Of a DNA stretch of 64,000 bases, positions 17,452-26,519 are shown one piece after another (the stretch's first letter is position 1; every line of letters starts with the position of its first letter). Under the pieces are notes generated by a model. That model was given only the letters and a program-made list of their open reading frames with translations. It ran no database searches and had not been told where the DNA came from. The position numbers were made by a program, and so were the translations under genes. This DNA comes from Lunatimonas sp. Lineage in GTDB: Bacteria; Bacteroidota; Bacteroidia; Cytophagales; Cyclobacteriaceae. The DNA is taken from the NCBI RefSeq assembly GCF_020832325.1, contig NZ_JAFIEU010000011.1, positions 56,813 to 120,812 of the forward strand, given 5' to 3'.

Positions 17452-18819
17452 TTACCCCGTAATCGCAGCCAGCAAGTCGTGTTTGGTAATGATATGAATC
17501 TGGTGCTGTTCATCGCGCACCAAAACGGCCTTTTCTTTGTCTACCATACTGGACAGCACATCCAAGGTACTGTCCATAGCCACAAATTTCATCGGTGGCT
17601 CCATGACTTCGTAGACGGACGCGTCCTTTAGGTCAGGGTTATCGATGATTTTACTCAATAGCTTGGAATCAGTGATCGACCCCACTACTTGACCCTCGTC
17701 CATGACAGGTATTTGAGATACACTGGTTTGGTTCATTTGGGCGATGGCATCTCTGACAGTGGCCGCTTTCCCTACCACTACCAGTTCATATGCCCTCGGT
17801 CTACCCTTGATAATGTCTCTGGCGGTTGTAAAGCTTTTATCCTCCAAAAATCCGTGGTTCCGCATCCAGTCATCGTTATAAATTTTCCCTAGGTAACGGG
17901 TCCCATGGTCCGGAAGCAGCACCACCATCAAATCACCCTTCTTGAGGTGGTCTTTCGCATATTCCAAGGCACCGTGTACGGCCGAACCGCAAGACCATCC
18001 CACAAAAAGTCCCTCTTCCCTAGCCAACCTTCGAGTCATCACGGCCGCGTCTTTGTCAGTCACCTTCACAAAGAGGTCTATAAGGGAAAAATCTACGTTT
18101 TTGGGAAGAATATCCTCCCCGATTCCTTCGGTCAGGTACGGATAGATTTCGTCTTCGTCAAAAACGCCGGTTTCCTTGTATTTCTTGAAAACGGAACCAT
18201 AGGTGTCTATCCCGACAGAAACCACGCTGGAATTCTGCTCTTTGAGGTATTTGGCAGTACCTGACATGGAACCACCCGTGCCGACTCCCGCCGCAAAATG
18301 GGTAATCTTACCCTCCGTGTCCTTCCAGATTTCCGGACCGGTGGTTTCGTAATGGGCGTTCCAATTGGATAGATTATCGTATTGATTGGGGTAAAATGAA
18401 TTCGGAATGTCGGCGTTCAGCTTCCTGGCCACCGAGTAATAAGATCTGGGGTCCTCCGGAGACACGTTGGTAGGACATACCACCACCTCAGCCCCTACGG
18501 CCTTTAGAATGTCTATTTTTTCCTTGGACTGCTTGTCCGCCATGGTAAAAATGCATTTGTATCCTTTGGCGATAGCCGCTAAGGCCAATCCCATGCCGGT
18601 ATTTCCGCTGGTCCCTTCGATGATGGTACCTCCGGGCCGTAGAATCCCCTCCTTTTCGGCATCTTCTACCATCTTGATCGCCATTCGGTCTTTCATGGAA
18701 TTTCCGGGGTTGAAATACTCCACTTTCACGACAATCTCTCCCTCTATGCCTGCATTGAGCTTATTCAGCCGCACAAGAGGCGTATTTCCAATAGTATCTA
18801 TAATGGAATCGTATATCAT
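17452..18819 (-). CDS. Cystathionine beta-synthase with C-terminal CBS pair
   Basis: 455 residues from MIYDSIIDTIGNTPLVRLN; the frame extends 30 codons upstream to 18909 but that part is not family-like. PLP lysine is Lys43 in NPGNSMKDRMA, and the phosphate-binding GTSGNTG loop is near 69-75. The conserved AGVGTGGSMSGTAKYL is also present. Two CBS domains fill about residues 335-455. The enzyme condenses serine (or O-acetylserine) with homocysteine or sulfide, feeding reverse transsulfuration or cysteine synthesis; the CBS pair usually senses an adenosyl ligand. It lies 109 bases after pyrB and may be read through from it. Confidence 0.9.
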   Translation of the reverse strand: MIYDSIIDTIGNTPLVRLNKLNAGIEGEIVVKVEYFNPGNSMKDRMAIKMVEDAEKEGILRPGGTIIEGTSGNTGMGLALAAIAKGYKCIFTMADKQSKEKIDILKAVGAEVVVCPTNVSPEDPRSYYSVARKLNADIPNSFYPNQYDNLSNWNAHYETTGPEIWKDTEGKITHFAAGVGTGGSMSGTAKYLKEQNSSVVSVGIDTYGSVFKKYKETGVFDEDEIYPYLTEGIGEDILPKNVDFSLIDLFVKVTDKDAAVMTRRLAREEGLFVGWSCGSAVHGALEYAKDHLKKGDLMVVLLPDHGTRYLGKIYNDDWMRNHGFLEDKSFTTARDIIKGRPRAYELVVVGKAATVRDAIAQMNQTSVSQIPVMDEGQVVGSITDSKLLSKIIDNPDLKDASVYEVMEPPMKFVAMDSTLDVLSSMVDKEKAVLVRDEQHQIHIITKHDLLAAITG

Positions 18820-18928
18820 CGGTCTGGGGTTAGTTGGCAATTTACAAAATTTATCAACGGAATGATAGCTATCCCGGTTGAGTAACAAAGGGAAAAAAAT
18901 GGCCTCCACGTTGGTGTCTGCGCGACGA

Positions 18929-19852
18929 TTACTTTACACCGGCCAAAAGATACAGGACCGCCATCCGTATGGCTACGCCATTTTCCACCTGCTGCAGTAT
19001 GATGGAATGCTCGGAATCAGCCACATCTGAGTTTAATTCCACACCCCGATTAATGGGTCCCGGATGCATAATGACAATCTCCCGGTCCACTTGGCTCAAC
19101 AACTTCTTGTTGATACCGTAGTAGAGCGAATACTCACGTAAGGAAGGGAAATACTTAATCTGCTGACGTTCGAGCTGAATCCGAAGCACATTGGCCACAT
19201 CGCACCATTCCAGTGCCTTCTTCACATCCAGTTCGACCTTCACACCCAGACTTTCGATGTACTTGGGCAGCAGGGTGATCGGTCCACAGACCATGACCTC
19301 TGCTCCGAGCTTTTTGAGGCAAAAGATATTGGACAGGGCCACCCTGGAATGCAGTATATCTCCGATAATGGCCACCTTCTTGCCTGCCACATCGCCCAGT
19401 TTCTCCCGGATTGAAAAAGCATCGAGCAATGCCTGAGTGGGATGTTCGTGTGTTCCATCCCCGGCATTGATAATATTTGCTTTGATATTTCTCGACAAAA
19501 AGTGGGGAGCTCCCGGACTGCTGTGCCGCATCACCACCATGTCCACTTTCATGGCCAAAATGTTATTTACCGTATCGATCAGCGTTTCGCCCTTCTTTAC
19601 AGAAGAACTACTGGATGCGAAATTGATCACATCGGCCGAAAGCCGCTTTTCCGCTAGCTCAAAGGAAAGCTTGGTTCGGGTGGAATTTTCAAAAAACACA
19701 TTGGCGATGGTAATATCTCGAAGCGAAGGCACCTTCTTAATAGGCCGGTTCAACACATCCTTGAAATTATCCGCCGTCTCAAAAATCAACTGGATATCGG
19801 ATTCTGTGATGTTTTTTATACCCAATAAGTGCTTTGTGCTGAGTGTTTGCAT
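18929..19852 (-). CDS. pyrB: Aspartate carbamoyltransferase catalytic chain
   Basis: 307 residues from MQTLSTKHLLGIKN (an upstream in-frame start at 19885 would overlap pyrR by 31 bases). Signature motifs are FFENSTRTKLSFE (carbamoyl phosphate loop STRT), SSSSVKKGETL, HSSPGAPHFL, NAGDGTHEHPTQALLD and HPGPINRGVE. It catalyses the committed step of pyrimidine synthesis in the cytoplasm, joining carbamoyl phosphate and aspartate. It starts 2 bases after the pyrR stop, so the two are translationally close and co-transcribed. No pyrI regulatory chain is adjacent, matching the trimeric bacterial type paired with PyrR. Confidence 0.95.
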   Translation of the reverse strand: MQTLSTKHLLGIKNITESDIQLIFETADNFKDVLNRPIKKVPSLRDITIANVFFENSTRTKLSFELAEKRLSADVINFASSSSSVKKGETLIDTVNNILAMKVDMVVMRHSSPGAPHFLSRNIKANIINAGDGTHEHPTQALLDAFSIREKLGDVAGKKVAIIGDILHSRVALSNIFCLKKLGAEVMVCGPITLLPKYIESLGVKVELDVKKALEWCDVANVLRIQLERQQIKYFPSLREYSLYYGINKKLLSQVDREIVIMHPGPINRGVELNSDVADSEHSIILQQVENGVAIRMAVLYLLAGVK

Positions 19853-19854
19853 GA

Positions 19855-20406
19855 TTATTTCTTCGGTGCTTTTTCGGTGATCCAAATAGCGTCTTCTTCA
19901 AAACCCTGACTCTTCCATTCCACGCTCACGTACTGACTCTCCAAGGTGTTCACCTGCCTGCCGAAATAGTCCGGCTTGATGGGGAAATCACGGGTGTATT
20001 TGCGGTCTATCAAAACCATTAACTCGACCTTTTGTGGCCTGCCAAATGCAATCATGGCATCCATGGCCGCCCGCACCGAGCGTCCCTTGTATAGCACATC
20101 GTCCACCAGAACCACTTTCTTGTTTTCTATCAAAAAATCTATCCGGGTTTCGTTGGCCCTTAGGGGCATCTCCCTGCGCCGGAAATCGTCCCGGTGAAAG
20201 GTAGCATCCAAGTAGCCAAACGGGATGGATGCCGGCGAAATCTCCTTCATCCTATCAATGATTCTATCCAATACCAGCGACCCCCGAGGCTGCAGGCCCA
20301 ATAACACCGTATTGTCAAAATCATCGTGATTCTCTATCAACTGATAACAAAATCTGCTGATGGTGATGTTTATTTGGGTCTGATCAAGGACAAGTCGTTT
20401 CTGCAT
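19855..20406 (-). CDS. pyrR: Bifunctional PyrR: pyrimidine operon attenuator / uracil phosphoribosyltransferase-like
   Basis: 183 residues from MQKRLVLDQTQI (an ATG two codons upstream, at 20412, is equally usable). The PRPP-binding loop is VVLVDDVLYKGRSVRAAM, and the N-terminal GLQPRGSLVLDRI also fits PyrR. PyrR binds UMP-loaded leader RNA in Gram-positives; in Bacteroidota its regulatory role is less clear. Only 54 bases separate this gene from the previous stop, too few to see a PyrR-type attenuator, so regulation by leader RNA is not supported here. Followed directly by pyrB. Confidence 0.93.
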   Translation of the reverse strand: MQKRLVLDQTQINITISRFCYQLIENHDDFDNTVLLGLQPRGSLVLDRIIDRMKEISPASIPFGYLDATFHRDDFRRREMPLRANETRIDFLIENKKVVLVDDVLYKGRSVRAAMDAMIAFGRPQKVELMVLIDRKYTRDFPIKPDYFGRQVNTLESQYVSVEWKSQGFEEDAIWITEKAPKK

Positions 20407-20460
20407 AGCCAAAATTTGCCTACAAATATATTAAAAATAATTTCCCTACTCGGGAGCGGC

Positions 20461-22053
20461 TCAGATTAAATCCTCCACTTTCACTTTGGTGAAGAAATTC
20501 ACTTCCTTAAGTTCTTCCTTTCCCTCCCTATTTTGAAAACGTATGCGCTGTTTTCCACTTAGCAGGTAGTAATTTTCATACCACCAGATGAGTTGTAGGC
20601 TGCTTTCACGGGTATCCCGGATTCGCTCGTTTTCATTGACCAACTCAATCTCGAAGGGCTCATGCTCCCTGACCAGCTCCCCACTTCTAAACTGGCTAAG
20701 CATCAACTGTTGTCCATCCAAATACATATAAAACAGGTTGCTGCCATCAAAGCTGACCTCCCCAAACTTCGCCGGGCTGGACCTGCTCATGTTATTTAGG
20801 GGCAACATATTGTCCCAGACGATCTTTCCATCGTTGTCTAAAATGATAAACTGCGAAGCCAAAAACTTGTACTGCTGTACCACCTGATTGGTCCGCCACC
20901 TAGGGTCCATCCAAAGGGGATTGGCAAAGGTATTCAGTCCCCCCATCATCGGGTTCATCCGGTAAAAACTACTGGCATACATCCCATCCCGGGGCATATA
21001 CCTCGTGGATGAAGATACAAACAGGTCATTATATACCAAAAAAGCGCCCCCCAGATCCGTCACCTCCCTGGTGACCAATACATTTCTAATCGGGGTATTC
21101 CTGCCGCGCTCTATGTTGCGCTCCAACGCTCTAATCCGGCGTTCACGCATCTTTTCGGGTAAATAACTATAGAAATTCTCGAAATCGGCGATGGTATAGT
21201 ACTGGTTTTCATACTCTCCAAATTCGTTGATCTTCGTAAAATAGACCCCCTGGTAGGCTTCTTTCCGACGAAGACCATACGGCCCAATCAATGCCTGCTT
21301 GTAATCGTAAGAGGAGGTGAGCAGGCCCTCCACGATCTCCATGGAAGGGTCCTTGAGCTCGTCGATCTTTACTTCCCGCAGCTTCTCCCCGTTCGTGTCG
21401 TAGGTTAGGATAGTGACGATTTTCTTCTTGTAATAATCCCGGCGGCTCATCAGCACGTCAAAAATATCCAGCTCGGGATCCTTTCGAAGCTGTAGGATAT
21501 TGGCATCCTTTTCGAACACTCCCGGTACCGTGATGACGTCAGAGGTTGACAAATCAAATAGTTGAATCACCGGACGGTATTCAAAATTACCCATGAAAAC
21601 CGCCTTTCGGTTAAAAACTAAAAAGTCCTGTAGATCCAAATTCAGGATCGAAGTAAGGGCCACTTCCCTCACCTGCCCAGTCTGTAGGTTCACCTCGTAG
21701 ATAAATCGCTCGTTGTTATACGCAGGACCTTTTTGAAAGAGCGCATAAAGCAACTCTCCATCTAAGTCAAATCCAATGAGATCCGATAAGTCCTTGATGG
21801 GAAACGTATAAGGCTCGGACGAACTAAGTTGATAATCTGAGACGACGTATTGAAACACATTCCTTCTGCCAACCGGCCTATCGGAGATCACCCGAAAAGC
21901 CACCATCCCGTTGGCCTTGGGCATCACAATGAAATCATCGTCCTGCCAACCGGTAGGGACCTCCATCCGATGAGTGAACTGAACCTGCCCGGAAACCCGG
22001 GTGGCTGCAAGCGAAAGAAAAAAAAGAAACAGTATCCTACAGGTTACATTCAT
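20461..22053 (-). CDS. Exported hypothetical protein, probable beta-rich
   Basis: 530 residues with a signal peptide (MNVTCRILFLFFLSLAATRVSG, cleavage near 22). The mature part has recurrent short strands typical of a beta-propeller (e.g. YVVSDYQLSSSEPYTFPI; LVFNRKAVFMGNFEYRP; FIILDNDGKIVWDNMLPL) and an Arg-rich helical insert near 300. No catalytic or binding motif is recognised. Its start codon overlaps the stop of the EVE-domain gene by 4 bases (22050-22053), so the two are co-translated. Function unknown. Confidence 0.75.
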   Translation of the reverse strand: MNVTCRILFLFFLSLAATRVSGQVQFTHRMEVPTGWQDDDFIVMPKANGMVAFRVISDRPVGRRNVFQYVVSDYQLSSSEPYTFPIKDLSDLIGFDLDGELLYALFQKGPAYNNERFIYEVNLQTGQVREVALTSILNLDLQDFLVFNRKAVFMGNFEYRPVIQLFDLSTSDVITVPGVFEKDANILQLRKDPELDIFDVLMSRRDYYKKKIVTILTYDTNGEKLREVKIDELKDPSMEIVEGLLTSSYDYKQALIGPYGLRRKEAYQGVYFTKINEFGEYENQYYTIADFENFYSYLPEKMRERRIRALERNIERGRNTPIRNVLVTREVTDLGGAFLVYNDLFVSSSTRYMPRDGMYASSFYRMNPMMGGLNTFANPLWMDPRWRTNQVVQQYKFLASQFIILDNDGKIVWDNMLPLNNMSRSSPAKFGEVSFDGSNLFYMYLDGQQLMLSQFRSGELVREHEPFEIELVNENERIRDTRESSLQLIWWYENYYLLSGKQRIRFQNREGKEELKEVNFFTKVKVEDLI

Positions 22054-22460
22054 GAGTTTGCCATTTTAAGCAGCACCTCTGCTTCGGACGGTTCCACTGA
22101 CATCACAGACAGTCTGGATTGCCGGACCAAAAGCAGGTCTTGGAGAGAATCGGAAGATTTGATGTCAGCTAGGTGTACGGGCTTTGGCAGGTATTTTTCA
22201 AATCGCAGGTCTACGGCTAGCCACTTTTCGCCTTCTTCTGCCTTTGGGTCGGGGTATGGAGCACAGATTACCTTGGCCATGCCTACCAAGGCTTTATGCT
22301 TTCCACTATGGTACACGAAAACCAGGTCCCCGAGATTCATTTTTGCAATGAAATTTCGAGCTTGGTGATTTCTGACACCATCCCAGACGTCTTCTCCCTT
22401 TCGCTCTAAATCCTCCAAGGAGTAGCTTTCGGGTTCTGTCTTGACTAACCAATAATTCAT
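22050..22460 (-). CDS. EVE-domain protein (modified-base or RNA-binding)
   Basis: 136 residues, nearly all EVE domain. It begins MNYWLVKTEPESYSLEDL, with the typical VWDGVRNHQARNFI and GDLVFVYHSGKHKALVGMAKV, then WLAVDLRFEKYLPKPV. EVE domains have a PUA-like fold and bind modified bases in nucleic acids; stand-alone forms are widespread and poorly understood. It overlaps the downstream exported protein by ATGA. Divergent from polX across 106 bases. Confidence 0.92.
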   Translation of the reverse strand: MNYWLVKTEPESYSLEDLERKGEDVWDGVRNHQARNFIAKMNLGDLVFVYHSGKHKALVGMAKVICAPYPDPKAEEGEKWLAVDLRFEKYLPKPVHLADIKSSDSLQDLLLVRQSRLSVMSVEPSEAEVLLKMANS

Positions 22461-22566
22461 AGGTTTGTGTTTAATCGAGGAAATGAATCCCCCTCCTTCG
22501 CCGTAAGCGCATCTAGGCTTTGCCTGCTTAAGATAAGGGGAATGATTTTATTTTAAAACAAATATT

Positions 22567-24312
22567 ATGGACATTTGTGTAGAAACGTTAAGAAAAGAAA
22601 ATACCTTGGATAACAAGCAAATCACCAAAACGCTGAAACTGACGATACAACTCATGGAACTCCATGACGAAAACCCGTTTAAGATCCGAAGTTTTCAGTC
22701 GGCCGTCACCACACTGGAAAGGGAGTCTCCCACCCTGCTGGGCAAATCCCCGGCAGAACTTCAGGAAATCAACGGCATTGGAAAAAGCATCGCTGAAGTA
22801 ATCTTGGAGGTTATTGACAGCGGTTCACACAAGCTGTTGGAGCAACTGCTGGAAAAAACCCCCGAGGGGATCTTGGAAGTTCTGTCCATCAAAGGACTTG
22901 GCCCCAAGAAAATCAAAACGCTTTGGCAGGAACTGAACATAACCTCTACCCATGAACTCATGGAAGCCTGCCAGTCCGGCCAGGTAGCCAAGTTGAAGGG
23001 TTTTGGCGAAAAAACCCAACAATCCATTGTCGAATCGCTGGAATACCTGGACAGCAACCGCGGGAAATGCCTGTTTGCCGATATCGAAAAAGATGTGGAG
23101 AAGCTTACCCAGGAGCTTGGAGACCTTTTTGGAGAGGGGGGATTTGCCGTGGTGGGCGAATATAGTCGCAAACTGGAAATCATCTCTCTGCTCGAAATCC
23201 TGATCCCTACCAAAGATCCCAAAGGTACCCTGGCCAAACTGGCAAAGTTGAGTGGACTGGAACAAGAAATCACCCTGAGCAGTCCCTATAGATGGGGTGG
23301 GATCTTGGAAAAACACGGACTACGCTGCGACCTGCTATTGGTTCAGCCCGAAAAATTCATGGGTGAAAAATTGATCCGAAAAGCTGCCCGTGCTCACTTG
23401 CTTGCGCCCGTGCATGATAGCCAAACCCTAGCGGTGGTCTTCCTCAGTAAGTCCTTCGACTCCGAAGAAGAAGCGTATCGAGAAGCCGGATTGAGCTTTA
23501 TTCCCGAGGAACTCCGCGAGGGATATTTCGAAATCGACCTAGCCAAGGAAGGTGACTTTCCCCGCCTGTTGGAATACGAGGATATCAAAGGGCCCCTGCA
23601 CAACCACTCTACCTACAGCGACGGAAAACATAGCCTACGGGAAATGGCTACCTACTGCATGTCTCAGGGTTTCGACTATTTGGGCATGGCAGATCATAGT
23701 CAATCGGCCTTCTATGCCAATGGCCTCAACGCCGAACGGGTGGCCAAGCAACAGGAAGAAATCGACCAATTGAATACTGAATTTGCCCCCTTTAAGATAT
23801 TTAAAGGAATTGAAAGCGATATCCTCATGGATGGCAGCCTCGACTACCCGGAAGAGGTATTGCAATCCTTTGACTATGTAGTGGCCTCAGTGCACTCCAG
23901 TCTGAATATGGATCAAGGGAAAGCTACTGCCAGACTGTTAAAAGCCATTCAGAATCCTTACACGACGATCCTGGGACATCCTACCGGGAGGCTATTGCTG
24001 CGCCGACAGGGATATCCCATTGATCACAAAGCCATTATCGACGCTTGCGCAGCGCACGGCGTAGTCATTGAAATCAACGCCAACCCGTGGAGGTTGGACC
24101 TCGATTGGCGTTGGGTACAATACGCCATCAGTCAGGGGGTCAAACTGTCCATCAACCCCGACGCCCACGAGACCGATGGATTCGAGGATATGCGTTATGG
24201 CGTCATTGTGGGCCGAAAGGGTGGCCTCACCAAGGAGATGACACTCAACACGCTGGGAGTATCGGATTTGGATGCCTATTTTCAACAAAAACGCCAAGGA
24301 GCCAGCAGATGA
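22567..24312 (+). CDS. polX: PolX-type protein: helix-hairpin-helix, degenerate family X polymerase palm, PHP nuclease
   Basis: 581 residues, the usual PolX length. N-terminal 8-kDa/HhH region includes EINGIGKSIAEVI (68-80) and SIKGLGPKKIKTLW (108-120), then KGFGEKTQQSI. In the palm the expected G-S-x-R-R...D-x-D motif reads VVGEYSRKLEIISLLEILI. The paired catalytic aspartates are replaced by Leu208 and Glu210, while the third (Asp255 in RCDLLLV) remains. The PHP domain (about 342-575) is intact: LHNHSTYSDG, ADHS, ASVHS, LGHPTGR and NPDAHE. DNA-gap filling is therefore doubtful, but 3'-5' exonuclease or phosphatase activity is expected, probably in DNA repair. The next gene's ATG overlaps its stop. 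Confidence 0.9.
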   Translation: MDICVETLRKENTLDNKQITKTLKLTIQLMELHDENPFKIRSFQSAVTTLERESPTLLGKSPAELQEINGIGKSIAEVILEVIDSGSHKLLEQLLEKTPEGILEVLSIKGLGPKKIKTLWQELNITSTHELMEACQSGQVAKLKGFGEKTQQSIVESLEYLDSNRGKCLFADIEKDVEKLTQELGDLFGEGGFAVVGEYSRKLEIISLLEILIPTKDPKGTLAKLAKLSGLEQEITLSSPYRWGGILEKHGLRCDLLLVQPEKFMGEKLIRKAARAHLLAPVHDSQTLAVVFLSKSFDSEEEAYREAGLSFIPEELREGYFEIDLAKEGDFPRLLEYEDIKGPLHNHSTYSDGKHSLREMATYCMSQGFDYLGMADHSQSAFYANGLNAERVAKQQEEIDQLNTEFAPFKIFKGIESDILMDGSLDYPEEVLQSFDYVVASVHSSLNMDQGKATARLLKAIQNPYTTILGHPTGRLLLRRQGYPIDHKAIIDACAAHGVVIEINANPWRLDLDWRWVQYAISQGVKLSINPDAHETDGFEDMRYGVIVGRKGGLTKEMTLNTLGVSDLDAYFQQKRQGASR

Positions 24313-24599
24313 TGAAATGGACCGCGATATCAGATAAAAAATTACTCGATCGCTCGTTTGCGTTTGGCATATTAGGCATTCTCCTGGCATTGGCCCCCTT
24401 GGTGCTGGTTCAGATTCCTGTGTCAGTCGGCAAATACGGCGGCTGGCTTAGTGGCCTAGGCATTGCTTTACAGCTATTGGCGATGAGTTTAGCGGTCTTG
24501 GTAATACGGCAGCGAAAGGTAGCCACCGAGTTGCAGCAAAAAGCAAAACAGATGACCTTGGTCTTGGCAGTTGCTTTACTGTTCTTTATCTTAATTTAA
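24309..24599 (+). CDS. Small two-helix membrane protein
   Basis: 96 residues starting MMKWTAISDKKLLD, with the ATG at 24309 overlapping the PolX TGA (ATGATGA). Three hydrophobic segments are seen (about 18-38, 44-68 and 82-96), with a basic loop RQRKVATELQQKAKQ. Translational coupling to polX is clear. A longer frame starting at 24087 lies inside polX in another register and is not used. No family recognised. Confidence 0.7.
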   Translation: MMKWTAISDKKLLDRSFAFGILGILLALAPLVLVQIPVSVGKYGGWLSGLGIALQLLAMSLAVLVIRQRKVATELQQKAKQMTLVLAVALLFFILI

Positions 24600-24731
24600 C
24601 TGCCGCTACTGATTTGCAAGAATCAGGATTGACACTAAAGAGATTTTGGTACCCCTAGACGAATAGAGACGCTTCGAAAACCAATTATCTGATATATCTT
24701 TAGTAGCTTTATTGTATCGCAAATAAACCCG

Positions 24732-25691
24732 ATGATGAACCGAAGATCCAGCTTAAAGAAACTTACCGCTCTCAGTGCCCTAGGGCTAAGCGGTATAGAA
24801 ATCCTCGCTCATGCACCTCAGGGTGCAGGTGCACGTCTAGACAACGTAGGGCCTCGCCCTCTTTATTTTTTCACCAAAGCCCTCCAATGGCTTCCACTGG
24901 CAGATGTCCCACAAGTGACTAAGGACTTAGGGTTCACCGGTGTGGATCTTCCCGTCCGATCTAATGGATTCTTTGACATAGACGAGATGAAAAGCAAGCT
25001 GCCAGCAGTTATGCGGGACTGTGCCAATCTGGGATTGGAAACACCCGTGCTAACTACCGAAATGACCCTTGCCAAGAGATCGGAGTGGGAGGAATTCATT
25101 AAAATATTGTCCGGAGAAGGCATTAAAAATTACCGAATGGGATGGATGCCTTTCCCCTCGAAAAATATCGTAAGCGAGCTAAAATCGTTGAACAGCCAAA
25201 TGAAACAGGTAGCAGAACTTCATGCCCATCACGGCGTATGCGGACACTACCAGAACCATGCGGGTAGCCGAATTGGCGGCTCGGTTTGGGAAATTTATCA
25301 CCTATTGGATGGCATCAACCCCGACCACATCGGCATTCAGTTTGACCTTCGGCATGCCACGGTGGAAGGATATCAATCCTATGAAAACGTTTTTCATTTG
25401 GTGTCCGATCAGATTCGGAGTTTCGACCTAAAAGACTTTGTTTGGGGCAAAAACCCAAAAGGCAAAGGAGATGTGCCTGTGAACGTTCTTTTTGGCGAAG
25501 GCAATGTGAATTTTCGCCTGCTTCTGGATCATCCCCGTTTTAGCGATCCGAACATGCCTAAAATCGTCCACGCAGAATACGATCTTGGCGGCGCTGAACA
25601 CGGACGCAAGGATCCTAGCATGGAGCCAAAACAGATTTTGGCTACCATCGCCAAAGATGTAGTGGCCTACGACGAACTGATGACAACTTAG
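24732..25691 (+). CDS. Exported sugar phosphate isomerase/epimerase-like TIM barrel
   Basis: 319 residues with a twin-arginine type start (MMNRRSSLKKLTALSALGL). The mature part follows the xylose-isomerase-like AP endonuclease 2 fold: LADVPQVTKDLGFTGVDLPV, then ELHAHHGVCGHYQNHAG, GIQFDLRHATVEGY, and IRSFDLKDFVWG with late IVHAEYDL. These supply the His/Glu/Asp metal ligands typical of the family. Members isomerise sugars; exported ones in Bacteroidota are often found with Gfo/Idh/MocA proteins. Here it stands alone between the polX pair and a convergent terminator. Confidence 0.82.
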   Translation: MMNRRSSLKKLTALSALGLSGIEILAHAPQGAGARLDNVGPRPLYFFTKALQWLPLADVPQVTKDLGFTGVDLPVRSNGFFDIDEMKSKLPAVMRDCANLGLETPVLTTEMTLAKRSEWEEFIKILSGEGIKNYRMGWMPFPSKNIVSELKSLNSQMKQVAELHAHHGVCGHYQNHAGSRIGGSVWEIYHLLDGINPDHIGIQFDLRHATVEGYQSYENVFHLVSDQIRSFDLKDFVWGKNPKGKGDVPVNVLFGEGNVNFRLLLDHPRFSDPNMPKIVHAEYDLGGAEHGRKDPSMEPKQILATIAKDVVAYDELMTT

Positions 25692-25726
25692 CCTTTACAG
25701 TTGCTTACGCATTTCGTCTGAAACGC

Positions 25727-25763
25727 AAAAAGGACATGAAGCGCCAGCTTACATGTCCTTTTT
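25727..25763. terminator. Bidirectional terminator between convergent genes
   Basis: Perfect 12-base arms AAAAAGGACATG / CATGTCCTTTTT with a 13-base loop. It lies between the TIM-barrel gene (plus) and the small exported protein (minus) and gives a U-run on both strands. Confidence 0.85.
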
Positions 25764-25789
25764 CTGTTAGGAGTGAATCAGTCCGAAAC

Positions 25790-26224
25790 TTAACGTACCA
25801 TGTATAACGGCCAACGGTTCTCCTGACCTCTGTCCCTATTCATCACGACCACGTTATCCACCATTACTTGGTTCCAGTGAATGTTTAGGATTTTCCTCAC
25901 TACATCGTTTTCCCCCCGTAGTATGTTCAAGGAGTAAATCCCGGGCTTTAACCGGTTAAAGTCCACCAAAACTTGCTGCTGTCCACGGTTAGTCACTTTA
26001 AACTCGTGTATCAATCTTTCCGATTCATCTCTCACTCGCACCGTCACTGGCTGATCCATGGGCAGGGAACTAACATCCAGCTTGGCATACTTGCCCTGCT
26101 TCTCCACAGGCTGCAAGAGATTTTCCGGATTGATGGCCACCGCAGTTCTCGCAAAGCCGATAAGTCCAATTGCAAAAAACAATACAATGACGAAAGGCAT
26201 GGGATTCTTCAATAAGGTTTTCAT
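25790..26224 (-). CDS. Small exported beta-sandwich protein
   Basis: 144 residues with a signal peptide (FVIVLFFAIGLIGFARTAVA, cleavage near 31). The remaining 110 residues resemble a short Ig-like or DUF3244-like sandwich: QPVTVRVRDESERLIHEFKV, then VLVDFNRLKPGIYSLNIL and VVRKILNIHW. This is also the shape of T9SS-type C-terminal domains, but no preceding module exists. Likely a periplasmic protein of unknown role; a perfect 7-3-7 palindrome lies about 115 bases upstream. Confidence 0.65.
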   Translation of the reverse strand: MKTLLKNPMPFVIVLFFAIGLIGFARTAVAINPENLLQPVEKQGKYAKLDVSSLPMDQPVTVRVRDESERLIHEFKVTNRGQQQVLVDFNRLKPGIYSLNILRGENDVVRKILNIHWNQVMVDNVVVMNRDRGQENRWPLYMVR

Positions 26225-26337
26225 ATCTTCTCGATTTAATAGTTATATAATGTTGGTTTATTGGTATTTACGGGAATGAGGGTTACGGGTTTAGCTAATA
26301 AGCAAAAATCATATTAAAAATGTATTAATATATTTTA

Positions 26338-26354
26338 TGTAAGTATTACTTACA
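26338..26354. promoter_or_regulatory. Perfect 17-bp operator-like palindrome
   Basis: TGTAAGT-ATT-ACTTACA, perfect 7-base arms in a very AT-rich stretch upstream of the small exported protein and downstream of murF. The spacing and symmetry fit a dimeric regulator site. It lies 114 bases upstream of the 26224 start. The regulator is unknown. Confidence 0.45.
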
Positions 26355-26519
26355 ATTTATACGTTATACATTTTAATGAGTTGTGGTACATGCTGGATAA
26401 TGGATGAAAAACAGACCCAACCGAGACCGCGTCCGTTTTATCAGATGCATACCAAAAGCCCTTTCAATCGGAGCTCACCTGAAATCGAACAAAACCAAAA
26501 AACCTACCGAATTGACTCC

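Noticed and set aside
20407..20460. PyrR-binding attenuator before pyrR
   Set aside because: Only 54 bases are available and no alternative hairpins are visible.
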